Below, piece by piece: positions 17,984 through 25,721 of a stretch of DNA of 64,000 nt. The notes under the pieces are model-generated. The model did no database searches. It saw only the letters and a program-made list of their open reading frames with translations, and was not told where the DNA came from. Source of the DNA: Fundicoccus sp052116145 (GTDB taxonomy: Bacteria > Bacillota > Bacilli > Lactobacillales > Aerococcaceae); contig NZ_JBQKLQ010000007.1 of the NCBI RefSeq assembly GCF_052116145.1, forward strand, positions 1-64,000, in the 5' to 3' direction. Both the position numbers and the translations under genes were made by a program. Each line of letters starts with the position of its first letter. Within the stretch, counting starts at the first letter, position 1.

Positions 17984-18580
17984 TTATTTATTCGCTAACC
18001 ATTGTCTACCTGCAGATATAACGTGTGGATTGATTTCATGGCTTTTTACCCAAATGCCTTCTATTGAAGCGTTTCGCTCATTGAAAATCTCAATCACACG
18101 TTGACTTTCAAAAAGCGGAACAATTGGATCACTTTCTCCCATAGAAAGAAAGATTCTTACATCCTTTAGGTCATAAACCTTATCAAGTTCAACTGGATAC
18201 ATCGGCGCGAGTAACATCGCCTGTTTAAACAGGTTATTTTTACGTAATAACATGTTAATCGCAATGTTTGAGCCATTAGAAAAACCTAATAAAATCACGT
18301 CTTCCATAGAGAAGTTATATTTTTCACCTAATTCTTCTATGAATGCTAATAATTCTTGGCCTCTGACTTCTAGATCTGCTAAATCATAAATGCCTTCAGC
18401 CGTACGTTTAAAGTACCGGTTCATACCATTTTCATTGACTGTTCCTCGAATACCAATTACACCGTATTCAGAGTTCAATGCTTCAGCGACAGGAATTAAG
18501 TTATACTCGTCGCCACCTGTCCCATGTAATGTGATAAAGATTGGTTGACCTTCTTTACCTGGTTTGTAAATATACTCCAT
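17984..18580 (-). CDS. mhqD: Carboxylesterase / phospholipase-like hydrolase, MhqD type
   Basis: Small alpha/beta hydrolase of 198 residues. LHGTGGDEYNL near residue 18 supplies the oxyanion hole, Ser101 sits in LGFSNGSN, the acid is Asp151 in GESDPIVP and the base His181. MhqD proteins are induced by quinones and similar electrophiles in Bacillus; the reaction is not defined. It is last in the cluster that starts with two ring-cleaving dioxygenases, behind a strong AAGGAGG site, with a terminator after it. Confidence 0.85.
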   Translation of the reverse strand: MEYIYKPGKEGQPIFITLHGTGGDEYNLIPVAEALNSEYGVIGIRGTVNENGMNRYFKRTAEGIYDLADLEVRGQELLAFIEELGEKYNFSMEDVILLGFSNGSNIAINMLLRKNNLFKQAMLLAPMYPVELDKVYDLKDVRIFLSMGESDPIVPLFESQRVIEIFNERNASIEGIWVKSHEINPHVISAGRQWLANK

Positions 18581-18604
18581 TATTAATTACCTCCTTACTG
18601 TTAG

Positions 18605-18885
18605 TTAGGCTAAGACATCTCCATATTTGTCTGGAAACTTAGCCATTCTTGCTTTTACGAATGGGCATAATGGAATCACCTTCAACTGATTTTCACGAGC
18701 GTATTCGACGACTGCATCCAATAATTGATCGCCAACTCCTTGTCCACGAAATTCGTCTCCAACACTCGTATGATCAACAATTATTTGCGAGTGACCTGTC
18801 GGTACAAAGGACATTTTAGCGCGTGTGTTTTCTTCATCGTTACCGACATAATCATATTTAGGCCTTTTTTAATTTGTTTAGTCAT
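18605..18885 (-). pseudogene. GNAT acetyltransferase, YjdJ-like, frameshifted
   Basis: The C-terminal 69 codons encode a YjdJ/NATD1-like GNAT core: DEFRGQGVGDQLLDAVVEYA, then IPLCPFVKA. The expected N-terminus is present upstream in another frame: AAGGAG and ATG (18885) begin MTKQIKK, and KYDYVGNDEENTRAKMSFVP continues one frame over. The break lies at a run of six A (18865-18870); seven would restore a protein of about 93 residues. Either the gene is broken, the base was missed in sequencing, or slippage on the A-run rescues it. The ribosome site overlaps the flavin reductase stop. Confidence 0.8.
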
Positions 18886-18899
18886 TTTTTCGTCTCCTT

Positions 18900-19514
18900 T
18901 TAAGAAGGTCGGATTAGTTCAAATACTTCTCCTAAACCTGCATAATCATTACCCGCTAAGCGACTGACAGGGGCTAAGACGTCAGCATCAACATAGCCTG
19001 TTTGTGGATCATAAACCGTTTCATCTAAGGAATAATGTACTACTTTTAATAATAACAAATCCGTAGTCACTTGCTCGTCTTCTTCAATGACCACATGATC
19101 ATATAATTCTGTTTCGAAACGAACTTTTGCTTCTTTGATTCCTGGCACAGCAATTATTTGTGAACTTTTCAGGGTAAAGTTTGTTAATTCTAACTCACTT
19201 TCTTCTGGACCTAAAGCTGCAGAGGTTTTATTTGCTTCTTCTACATTGGATTGACTAACTATATGAACAACCGCTTGACGATTCATGAGAATATTCCTGG
19301 CAGTATCCTTCATCTCCCCTTCAACTCGTTGAACTGAAACAGAAACAATTGGCGGTCGATAAGTTACGATGTTAAAGTAGCTGAATGGTGCGATATTCAC
19401 AATGCCTTCTTTCGACTGACTGGATACTAAAGCAATCGGACGTGGAATAACTGAGCCAACCATGATCTTATACTTTTCTTTTGCAGTTAGTTGTTCCGGT
19501 TTAAAGTTTAACAG
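18900..19514 (-). CDS. Flavin reductase family protein, apparent CTG start
   Basis: FMN-binding split-barrel protein of about 204 residues. NFKPEQLTAKEKYKIMVGSV leads to IPRPIALVSS and NIAPFSYFN, the FMN-contact region of the flavin reductase / DIM6-NTAB family. The family usually begins one or two residues before F-x-P. Here that point is a CTG (19512-19514) seven bases behind a perfect AGGAGG; the only nearby alternative, GTG 19535, has no site. It is part of the mhq cluster, plausibly supplying reduced flavin or reducing quinones. Confidence 0.85.
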   Translation of the reverse strand: MLNFKPEQLTAKEKYKIMVGSVIPRPIALVSSQSKEGIVNIAPFSYFNIVTYRPPIVSVSVQRVEGEMKDTARNILMNRQAVVHIVSQSNVEEANKTSAALGPEESELELTNFTLKSSQIIAVPGIKEAKVRFETELYDHVVIEEDEQVTTDLLLLKVVHYSLDETVYDPQTGYVDADVLAPVSRLAGNDYAGLGEVFELIRPS

Positions 19515-19539
19515 TTTACTTCCTCCTCTATACACTTAA

Positions 19540-20433
19540 TTAAGCATGTAATTCTGGTAAAGCCGCTTCGTAAGTTGCTCGATGAGCTTCATACCATGGT
19601 GGCAACATTAAACTAGAGCCTGCTTCTTCTTTCGTTTCATCAATGAAGAAGCCAGGGGTATCTGTCGCATATTCAAAGACGACGTCTCCTTTTTCTTTTA
19701 AATAAATCGCATCAAAATAGTGTCTTGATTTTATTTCTGTGACTCCGTAGCCTTCACGAGCAAGCCTGTCTTGCCATTGGCGATGACTTTCTTTATCTGG
19801 AACACTCCATGCAATATGATGGACTGTCCCTACTCCCCAACGTCCGTCGCGCAAGGCTTCACGTGGAATAATAATATGGTGTCTTTCTTCACCAATTGTC
19901 TCAAAGTGATAATAGTAATCGGTAGTCCCTGCTTCAACCAGTCCCATATCAGTCGTTAAGGTGTTAGCTGTTAGATCTGGCTGGCTAGATAATAAAACGG
20001 AGCCGTGGAAACCAATAATTTTAGTCGATTCTGCAGTTTCTTCTCCTTCAATAAGTGCTAAAGCAAGACCATGACGGTCAGTAAATTCAAGGGTCGGTTG
20101 ATTAAATAAACCAGTCAATCGTGTATGTGTGTCATGTTTTTCTAAATGGCTTTGCCACTCATCAAGCGAATCTTTCGGGATTCTAAAAGCAATTCGCCCC
20201 ACTTGACCACTTCCTACACGTCCATCATGTGCATTAACCCAGTTAAAAAAGGTCATAATTGTTCCTGGATTTGCATCGTCGTCTCCGAAGTATAGATGAT
20301 ATACCCCTGGATCATCAAAATTTACGGTTCGTTTGACAAATTTTAGTCCTAAGACATCTCTGTAAAACTCTAAGGTTGTTTGGGGATGACCGACGATTGC
20401 TGAAATATGATGTATTCTTTTAATGGCTTCCAT
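19540..20433 (-). CDS. VOC-family ring-cleaving dioxygenase (second copy)
   Basis: Two-module vicinal-oxygen-chelate protein of 297 residues. The metal ligands expected for extradiol dioxygenases of the MhqA/MhqO group are the His in RIHHISAI (N-terminus), the His in TVHHIAWSV near residue 195, and the Glu in VVFEYATDTPGF near the C-terminus. Predicted to open hydroquinone or catechol rings. It is related to the upstream 319-residue copy, suggesting an old duplication. AAAGGAA precedes the ATG; 26 bases separate its stop from the CTG start of the flavin reductase. Confidence 0.88.
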   Translation of the reverse strand: MEAIKRIHHISAIVGHPQTTLEFYRDVLGLKFVKRTVNFDDPGVYHLYFGDDDANPGTIMTFFNWVNAHDGRVGSGQVGRIAFRIPKDSLDEWQSHLEKHDTHTRLTGLFNQPTLEFTDRHGLALALIEGEETAESTKIIGFHGSVLLSSQPDLTANTLTTDMGLVEAGTTDYYYHFETIGEERHHIIIPREALRDGRWGVGTVHHIAWSVPDKESHRQWQDRLAREGYGVTEIKSRHYFDAIYLKEKGDVVFEYATDTPGFFIDETKEEAGSSLMLPPWYEAHRATYEAALPELHA

Positions 20434-20490
20434 ACTCTATGTTCCTTTCTATATAACGAGTCTATTGACGACTTTTAGTTCAAGTCGTTT

Positions 20491-21450
20491 TTAATGTGGT
20501 CTAGTTGTATCAAATGGGCGGATCGTTGCTTCAATTTCTTCACGCTGTCCTTCTAAGAATGGAGGTAAAGATAAGCTTTCTCCTAATGTCTCATAAGGTT
20601 CGTCACCCATGAAGCCTGGTCCATCTGTCGAAAGTTCAATTAGAATATGTCCAACACGAACATAAAGAGCTTCGAAGAAGAAGCGATCGACCCAACCTGA
20701 GTGTCTCAGACCAAGTTCATTATATTTCGCTTCCCAAACTTTAATGGCTTCACGATCTGCTACACGGAAGGCTACATGGTGAACTTGTCCATAACCTTGT
20801 TGACTTTGAGGGCCATTTTCGTCACGACGTAAAATCAGTTGTCCCCCGTTACCACCCAGTCCTTGTTCCAGAACAACCACATCATTTTCAGTAATGATCG
20901 TTTTCATGTCGTAAATCACTTCCATAAGATTTTTAAAATCATCGAAATAACTTACCGTTATTTCAATAGGTCCTAAGCCGTGAATCGCATATTCAACAGG
21001 TATCGGTCCATTCTTCCAAGCATGACCTGCTTCAACCCCCTCATCATTTTCATCTGAGAATAGTTGATAAGTTTGGCCATCTTCTTCCTCAAATGGCAGT
21101 ACTTTCTTACCAAATAATTCTTGGATGCCATCATGTTTTACACCAAACTCATCGAAGCGTTTTAAGTAATAGTCTAAAGCCGCATCGGATGGTACTCTTA
21201 AACCAATTCGACTAATCGAGTTGGTCCCGTTTAATCCACGTGGATTGTTTGGAAAATCAAAAAATGTTAAGTCGGTACCAGGTGAACCAAAGTCATCCGC
21301 AAAAAATGTATGGTAAGTATGAATGTCGTCTTGGTTGACTGTTTTCTTTACCAGTCGCATTCCTAATACATCCGTTATAAATTTGTAATTTCTTTCGGCA
21401 TCGTTTGTCATTGCTGTGACGTGGTGAATTCCAATTAAGTTGTGTGTCAT
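20491..21450 (-). CDS. mhqO: VOC-family ring-cleaving dioxygenase, MhqO-like
   Basis: First structural gene of the mhq cluster, 319 residues. Ligand motifs are GIHHVTAMT at the N-terminus, QVHHVAFRV near residue 222 and HILIELSTDGPGF near residue 270. MhqO/MhqA-type enzymes confer resistance to methylhydroquinone-like compounds in Bacillus. A TCTCGAAATCGAGG palindrome lies in its promoter and the MarR gene sits just upstream, which matches MhqR control. Confidence 0.88.
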   Translation of the reverse strand: MTHNLIGIHHVTAMTNDAERNYKFITDVLGMRLVKKTVNQDDIHTYHTFFADDFGSPGTDLTFFDFPNNPRGLNGTNSISRIGLRVPSDAALDYYLKRFDEFGVKHDGIQELFGKKVLPFEEEDGQTYQLFSDENDEGVEAGHAWKNGPIPVEYAIHGLGPIEITVSYFDDFKNLMEVIYDMKTIITENDVVVLEQGLGGNGGQLILRRDENGPQSQQGYGQVHHVAFRVADREAIKVWEAKYNELGLRHSGWVDRFFFEALYVRVGHILIELSTDGPGFMGDEPYETLGESLSLPPFLEGQREEIEATIRPFDTTRPH

Positions 21451-21479
21451 TATTTTTTCCTACTTTCATTTAAGTTTTT

Positions 21480-21513
21480 AGTATAAGTGCCTTTGTCTCG
21501 AAATCGAGGTATT
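21480..21513 (-). promoter_or_regulatory. mhq operon promoter and MhqR-type operator
   Basis: The palindrome TGTCTCGAAATCGAGGTA (21494-21511) closely matches the Bacillus MhqR box as I remember it (tATCTcgaAtTCgAGATa). On the minus strand a TATACT -10 element (21480-21485) follows it, so the operator covers the -35 region. Repressor binding would block the dioxygenase operon. Confidence 0.75.
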
Positions 21514-21523
21514 TACTCAACTT

Positions 21524-21548
21524 AAAATTAGCCGTGACGGCTAATTTT
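21524..21548 (-). terminator. Palindrome over the mhqR stop codon, possible terminator
   Basis: A perfect 12-base inverted repeat with a one-base centre overlaps the last codons and stop of the MarR gene; only four T follow on the minus strand, so termination may be partial. Confidence 0.5.
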
Positions 21549-21953
21549 AGCTAGAGTTGCTTGGAGCGCTCTTAGTTCTTCATCTGATAAACTCGCAAAT
21601 CGATCAGCGATATGTTCTGCATGTTTCGGGAAAAGGCCATCCATCACTTCTTTACCTGCTGGAGTGATAGTTGCATAGGTCACACGTCGATCTTTCGAAT
21701 CCGGTCGTCTTTCAATTAAACCTTTATTACACAGTTTATCGACAACATATGTTGTACTACTACTTGCGATTAAAATTCTTTCGCCTATTCTTTGAATCGG
21801 TTGTTCGCCACGATTGTATAGTAATTCTAAAACGGCAAATTCTGTTACGTTTAATCCAATTGTCGAAGCATCTGCTCTAGCAATCTGACTTAAAGCATTA
21901 TTTGTACGCATAATAGCAATAAATAAATTTAACGATTCTTTTGTACGATCCAT
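21528..21953 (-). CDS. mhqR: MarR-family repressor, MhqR-like
   Basis: Winged-helix regulator of 141 residues. The MarR core includes NVTEFAVLELLYNRGEQPIQ, the recognition helix region SSSTTYVVDKLCNKGLIERR and the wing PDSKDRRVTYATITPAG. The single Cys is in that recognition region, not near the N-terminus. The adjacent ring-cleaving dioxygenases and TCTCGAA-type operators on both sides identify it as the likely quinone sensor of the cluster. AAGGGGG precedes the ATG. Confidence 0.85.
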   Translation of the reverse strand: MDRTKESLNLFIAIMRTNNALSQIARADASTIGLNVTEFAVLELLYNRGEQPIQRIGERILIASSSTTYVVDKLCNKGLIERRPDSKDRRVTYATITPAGKEVMDGLFPKHAEHIADRFASLSDEELRALQATLAKISRHG

Positions 21954-22253
21954 CTTAATATCCCCCTTTCAAGAAAATTATTTTTCTCTCAATTTCGAAA
22001 TGATTATATCTCGAATTTTAACGATTGTCAACTCATTTCGATCTTTTTCGATAATCCAAATGTTATTCTCTCGAATTCAAACTAATTATATCTCGATTTT
22101 GAACTAATATCAAGAGAATTATCACTTACCCAATTATGTCTTTTTTAAAGCCTGAAAGTTTCCAAAGTGTCAAAGTCGGCCATTCAGTATGATATCGCTT
22201 CAAATGTTAATGATCCTTAAACGAGCCACATTTTGTTAGCGGTAACAATATTT
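21954..22253. promoter_or_regulatory. mhqR upstream region with 22-bp-spaced repeats
   Basis: TCTC(G)AATT-type repeats start at 21987, 22009, 22031 (degenerate), 22069 and 22091. The 21987/22009/22031 set and the 22069/22091 pair are spaced exactly 22 bases. The core matches the palindrome in front of the dioxygenase operon. They are likely repressor sites for autoregulation of mhqR; the array is larger than one dimer needs. Confidence 0.6.
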
Positions 22254-22291
22254 ACGAAAACGATTGCATAATTCTATCGTTAAGTTATAAT
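22254..22291 (+). promoter_or_regulatory. Promoter and cre/LacI-type operator of the ABC sugar operon
   Basis: ACGAAAACGATTGCAT (22254-22269) resembles a CcpA cre or LacI-family operator and overlaps the -35 TTGCAT (22264-22269). TATAAT follows at 22286-22291 after 16 bases. Binding would repress, consistent with carbon catabolite control. Confidence 0.65.
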
Positions 22292-22339
22292 ATAGTTGTA
22301 AATGGTTAAGTAGTAAAAACATTTTAAGGAGGAATTTTA

Positions 22340-23623
22340 ATGTCAAAATGGTTTAGTAAGTTGACGAAAGTCGCTTTATCAGCAGGTTTGTTAGCAACAA
22401 TGGGTGGGTCTACAGTTCAAGCCGCTTCAGATGATGCCAATGCATTCACTCTTTATTCAAATAAAAGTGAAACGCAAGAAGCCTTAACTTCGTACGCTGC
22501 AACTTGGGGCGAAGCAAATGGTGTCGATGTTACTATCAAAGTATGTTCAGGTGCTTGTTCATTAGGTGACCAATTGAAAGCAGACTTTACAGCTGGTGAA
22601 GGTCCAGATGTTTTCGTTATTGAAGGACAAAGTGGTTACGACTTATGGGCTGATATGTTACAACCAATTTCTGGTGATTGGGTAGATCAAACTGAATTTG
22701 AATACATTCAAAATGACGAAGTTTATGGTTTCCCAGTTTCTGTTGAAGGCTATGGATTGGCTTATAACGCTGACTTATTAGCTGAAGCTGGCATTGATCC
22801 TGAAACATTAAATTCTTTCGAAGCTTTAGAAGCAGCTTTTGCTGATTTAGATGCTCGTAAAGATGAATTAGGTTTAACTTCTGTAGTAGCTAATGCTACC
22901 ATGGAAGGTGAAACTTGGATTATGGGGAACCATGACTTTAACGCATTCTTAGGTAACGGCTTAGCTAACGGTGACCGTACGGTAACTGAACAAGTTGTTG
23001 CCGGTGAAACTGATGCTGATCGTATGGCTGGCTATGCTGACTGGGTTGAATTATTATTCAACTACACAGACCCACAAATGTTAACAGTAGGAACACAAGA
23101 TGACATGGATATTGCATTTGCATCTGGTCAAACTGCCTTCTTACACCAAGGTAACTGGAAAGACCCTAACTTAGCAGAATTAGAAGCTGACTTTGCAATG
23201 GGCTTCATTCCTTACCAAACATCACGTGAAGAAGCTGCAGATGGTCTATTTATCGGTGCTCCTTCTTACTACGTAGTTAACAAAGATACAGGCGCTTTAG
23301 ACTCAATCAACAAATTCTTTGAAGATATGGTTGCTACTCCTGAAGGACAAGACTACATGGTTAATCAAGCAAATATGATTTCACCATTCTCTTCTACTGA
23401 AGAAACACCCTCTGCACCATTATCAGGTTTCTTAGCTGAATGGATTGCAGCAGAGAAAACAGTTTACTCATTTGACAACACTTACTTCATGCCAGATGGT
23501 TTTGGTATGAATAACTTAGGGCCAATCTACGGACAATTTGCTCAAGGAAATATTGATAAAGCTCAATTCATCGAGTTAATGACTACTGAAATAGCTAAAG
23601 TTCCTGAATTATTGGGTAACTAA
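22340..23623 (+). CDS. Sugar ABC transporter substrate-binding protein without lipobox
   Basis: Family 1 extracellular solute-binding protein, 427 residues. A signal peptide with charged start (MSKWFSKLTK), hydrophobic core and STVQA before ASDDAN is followed by the mature domain (GPDVFVIEG, VEGYGLAYNADLLAEAGID). Unusually for a Gram-positive binding protein no lipobox Cys is seen: the expected spot reads ATMGGST. Signal peptidase I cleavage would release it unless it stays tethered to the permeases. Two permeases follow, no ATPase, so a shared MsmX-like ATPase is assumed. The ligand is unknown; the neighbouring arabinofuranosidase remnant suggests plant oligosaccharides. Confidence 0.88.
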   Translation: MSKWFSKLTKVALSAGLLATMGGSTVQAASDDANAFTLYSNKSETQEALTSYAATWGEANGVDVTIKVCSGACSLGDQLKADFTAGEGPDVFVIEGQSGYDLWADMLQPISGDWVDQTEFEYIQNDEVYGFPVSVEGYGLAYNADLLAEAGIDPETLNSFEALEAAFADLDARKDELGLTSVVANATMEGETWIMGNHDFNAFLGNGLANGDRTVTEQVVAGETDADRMAGYADWVELLFNYTDPQMLTVGTQDDMDIAFASGQTAFLHQGNWKDPNLAELEADFAMGFIPYQTSREEAADGLFIGAPSYYVVNKDTGALDSINKFFEDMVATPEGQDYMVNQANMISPFSSTEETPSAPLSGFLAEWIAAEKTVYSFDNTYFMPDGFGMNNLGPIYGQFAQGNIDKAQFIELMTTEIAKVPELLGN

Positions 23624-23638
23624 GCAACTCGGTCAATG

Positions 23639-23677
23639 AAAAGCAGCTAACTGGGCAACCTAGTTCAGCTGCTTTTT
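23639..23677 (+). terminator. Hairpin between binding protein and permeases
   Basis: AAAGCAGCT pairs with AGCTGCTTT around an AACT/AGTT inner stem, followed by T. Such sites lower permease expression relative to the binding protein. Confidence 0.85.
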
Positions 23678-23699
23678 ACCTTTAGAGAGGAAGAATTTT

Positions 23700-24629
23700 A
23701 TGGCAACAAAAGCTCCTAAAAAATTCAATCGAAATACTCGTGAAACACGAAATTTCGCGTTCTTAGTTGCTCCGGCAGTGTTTGTGTTTTTACTCGTGAT
23801 TGCGATCCCTTTTATCTTAGGTGTATATTATTCATTCACCGATTGGGGGGGGATTACACAATCCAACACAAACTTTGTTGGCTTCGCTAATTATATTCAA
23901 AGTTTTACTGATACAAGGTTTCAATATTCATTAATGATCACTATCGTGTTCGCTATTATCAATGTTATTGTTATTAATTTAGTCTCCTTCGGACTCGCAT
24001 TAATGGTATCTAGTGCGATTAAAGGTCGAAATTTTTATCGTGCTGGTTTCTTCCTACCAAACTTAATTGGTGGGCTCGTGCTCGGTTATATCTGGCAATT
24101 TATCTATAATCAAGTATTCCCAGCTGTCGGTAGTACGATTGGTAGCGAATGGCTCATGACTAATTTGTTTTTAGGTAAACCAAACTTAGCTATGTCAGCT
24201 CTAGTCATTACGAATACTTGGCAGTATGCCGGTTATATTATGATGATTTATTTCGCTGGTCTCCAAAGCGTTCCAGAATCTTTATACGAATCTGCCTCAT
24301 TAGATGGCGCTAATGGTTGGCATAAATTAATTCATATCACGATTCCAATGGTTATGTCATCATTTACAGTCTCACTATTCTTAACTATTAATAACTCGTT
24401 TAAAATTTTCGATGTGAATGTTTCTTTAACGGGTGGTGGCCCTTCTATCATGTGGCAAGGACAAGCTATTAAAGGAACTGAATTTATCACGATGAACATC
24501 TATAATACCGCTTCTGTTGAGAACCAATTAGCGCGTGGTCAAGCTCGAGCCGTTATTCTTTTCATGATATTAGTGGTCATTAGTTTGACTCAAACTACTT
24601 TAACTAAAAGACGGGAGGTTGAAATGTAA
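23700..24629 (+). CDS. Sugar ABC transporter permease, MalF/UgpA type
   Basis: Integral membrane subunit of 309 residues with about six segments. The EAA loop that docks the ATPase reads YESASLDGANGWHKLIHITI (residues 198-217). An AGAGAGGAAGAATTTT region precedes the ATG. Its stop TAA shares one base with the ATG of the second permease, so translation is coupled. Confidence 0.93.
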   Translation: MATKAPKKFNRNTRETRNFAFLVAPAVFVFLLVIAIPFILGVYYSFTDWGGITQSNTNFVGFANYIQSFTDTRFQYSLMITIVFAIINVIVINLVSFGLALMVSSAIKGRNFYRAGFFLPNLIGGLVLGYIWQFIYNQVFPAVGSTIGSEWLMTNLFLGKPNLAMSALVITNTWQYAGYIMMIYFAGLQSVPESLYESASLDGANGWHKLIHITIPMVMSSFTVSLFLTINNSFKIFDVNVSLTGGGPSIMWQGQAIKGTEFITMNIYNTASVENQLARGQARAVILFMILVVISLTQTTLTKRREVEM

Positions 24630-25501
24630 TGAAAGCAAAAAAACGTGGCTTATTCGTCCTAGAGGTTGTTGCCATTCTGGCCTTCATTCTTTTCATTAGT
24701 CCTTTTTTCCTGATCATCATTAACTCAGCAAAATCCTCAAGAGAAATCCTGTTAAATCCACTAACGTTACCACAAGATTGGAGCGTTTTTATTGATAATA
24801 TTGTGTCGATTTGGAATAATCCTTCCATCAATTATGCGCAAAGTTTTATTTCCTCGATTATCATCACGGTCGTATCTTTGTTAGTGATTACCTTAGTCGC
24901 TTCCTTGGCTGCATGGGGTTTAGTAAGGCGTAAATCAAAAATGTCTACCATCATCTTTTTAATGTTCGTTGCTTCGATGGTTATTCCATTCCAAGTAGTG
25001 ATGTATCCATTAATCTCATGGTTTAGATTTTTACAGGAAAATGTCACTCAACCTCTGTTCAATTTTAACTTATTACGATCCTATTGGGGTGTTTTCCTCG
25101 CTTATGCCGGTTTCGGTATGGGAATGTCAGTCTTTATGTTTCACGGTTTTATCAAGTCAGTTCCAATTGAAATTGAAGAAGCAGCAGAAATTGATGGCGC
25201 AAATAAAATGCAAACATTTTTCTTTGTTGTGTTGCCATTATTAAAACCAATTACTGTAACAATCTTAATATTAAATGGAATTTGGATTTGGAATGATTAC
25301 TTACTGCCTTTACTATTACTTGGTGTTGGAAATGATATTCAAACACTACCAATCGCAGTTGCCAACTTCGCAGGTTCGTATACTAAGCAATGGGACATGA
25401 TTTTAACATCCTCTCTAATGGTCATTGCGCCTGTTATTATCCTCTTCATTTTTGCTCAAAAGCATATTATGAAAGGTATGGTTGACGGCGCGATTAAATA
25501 G
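24629..25501 (+). CDS. Sugar ABC transporter permease, MalG/UgpE type
   Basis: Second permease, 290 residues, six membrane segments. The EAA loop is PIEIEEAAEIDGANKMQTFF near residue 178, and ILNGIWIWNDYLLPLLLL near residue 210 is typical of MalG/UgpE/AraQ. It is the last gene of the operon; a bidirectional terminator lies about 120 bases beyond. Confidence 0.93.
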   Translation: MKAKKRGLFVLEVVAILAFILFISPFFLIIINSAKSSREILLNPLTLPQDWSVFIDNIVSIWNNPSINYAQSFISSIIITVVSLLVITLVASLAAWGLVRRKSKMSTIIFLMFVASMVIPFQVVMYPLISWFRFLQENVTQPLFNFNLLRSYWGVFLAYAGFGMGMSVFMFHGFIKSVPIEIEEAAEIDGANKMQTFFFVVLPLLKPITVTILILNGIWIWNDYLLPLLLLGVGNDIQTLPIAVANFAGSYTKQWDMILTSSLMVIAPVIILFIFAQKHIMKGMVDGAIK

Positions 25502-25616
25502 CGTCTGATGATCCATAATAATAAGTGACCGGATGAATAAACTCTTTCCTTCTTTGTATAACATACTAACTATCCAAATTCGACTTCGTCTGTTTAACAA
25601 AACAAATTGAGTCTAT

Positions 25617-25673
25617 AAAAACGCCTCACTTTATCGCCAACTAATAAATGGCTTTAAAGGAGGCGTTTTCTTT
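25617..25673. terminator. Bidirectional terminator between ABC operon and abfA remnant
   Basis: AAAACGCCTC and GAGGCGTTTT form a ten-pair stem with a long loop; T-runs lie on both outer sides. Confidence 0.88.
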
Positions 25674-25721
25674 ATCAGCAGGAAATGATTTCAATAATGC
25701 AAACGAACGCATTTAATTATT

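Noticed and set aside
21987..22112. The 22-bp repeats as plasmid-type replication iterons
   Set aside because: The unit core equals the operator in the neighbouring mhq promoter and no replication gene is nearby, so repressor sites are simpler.
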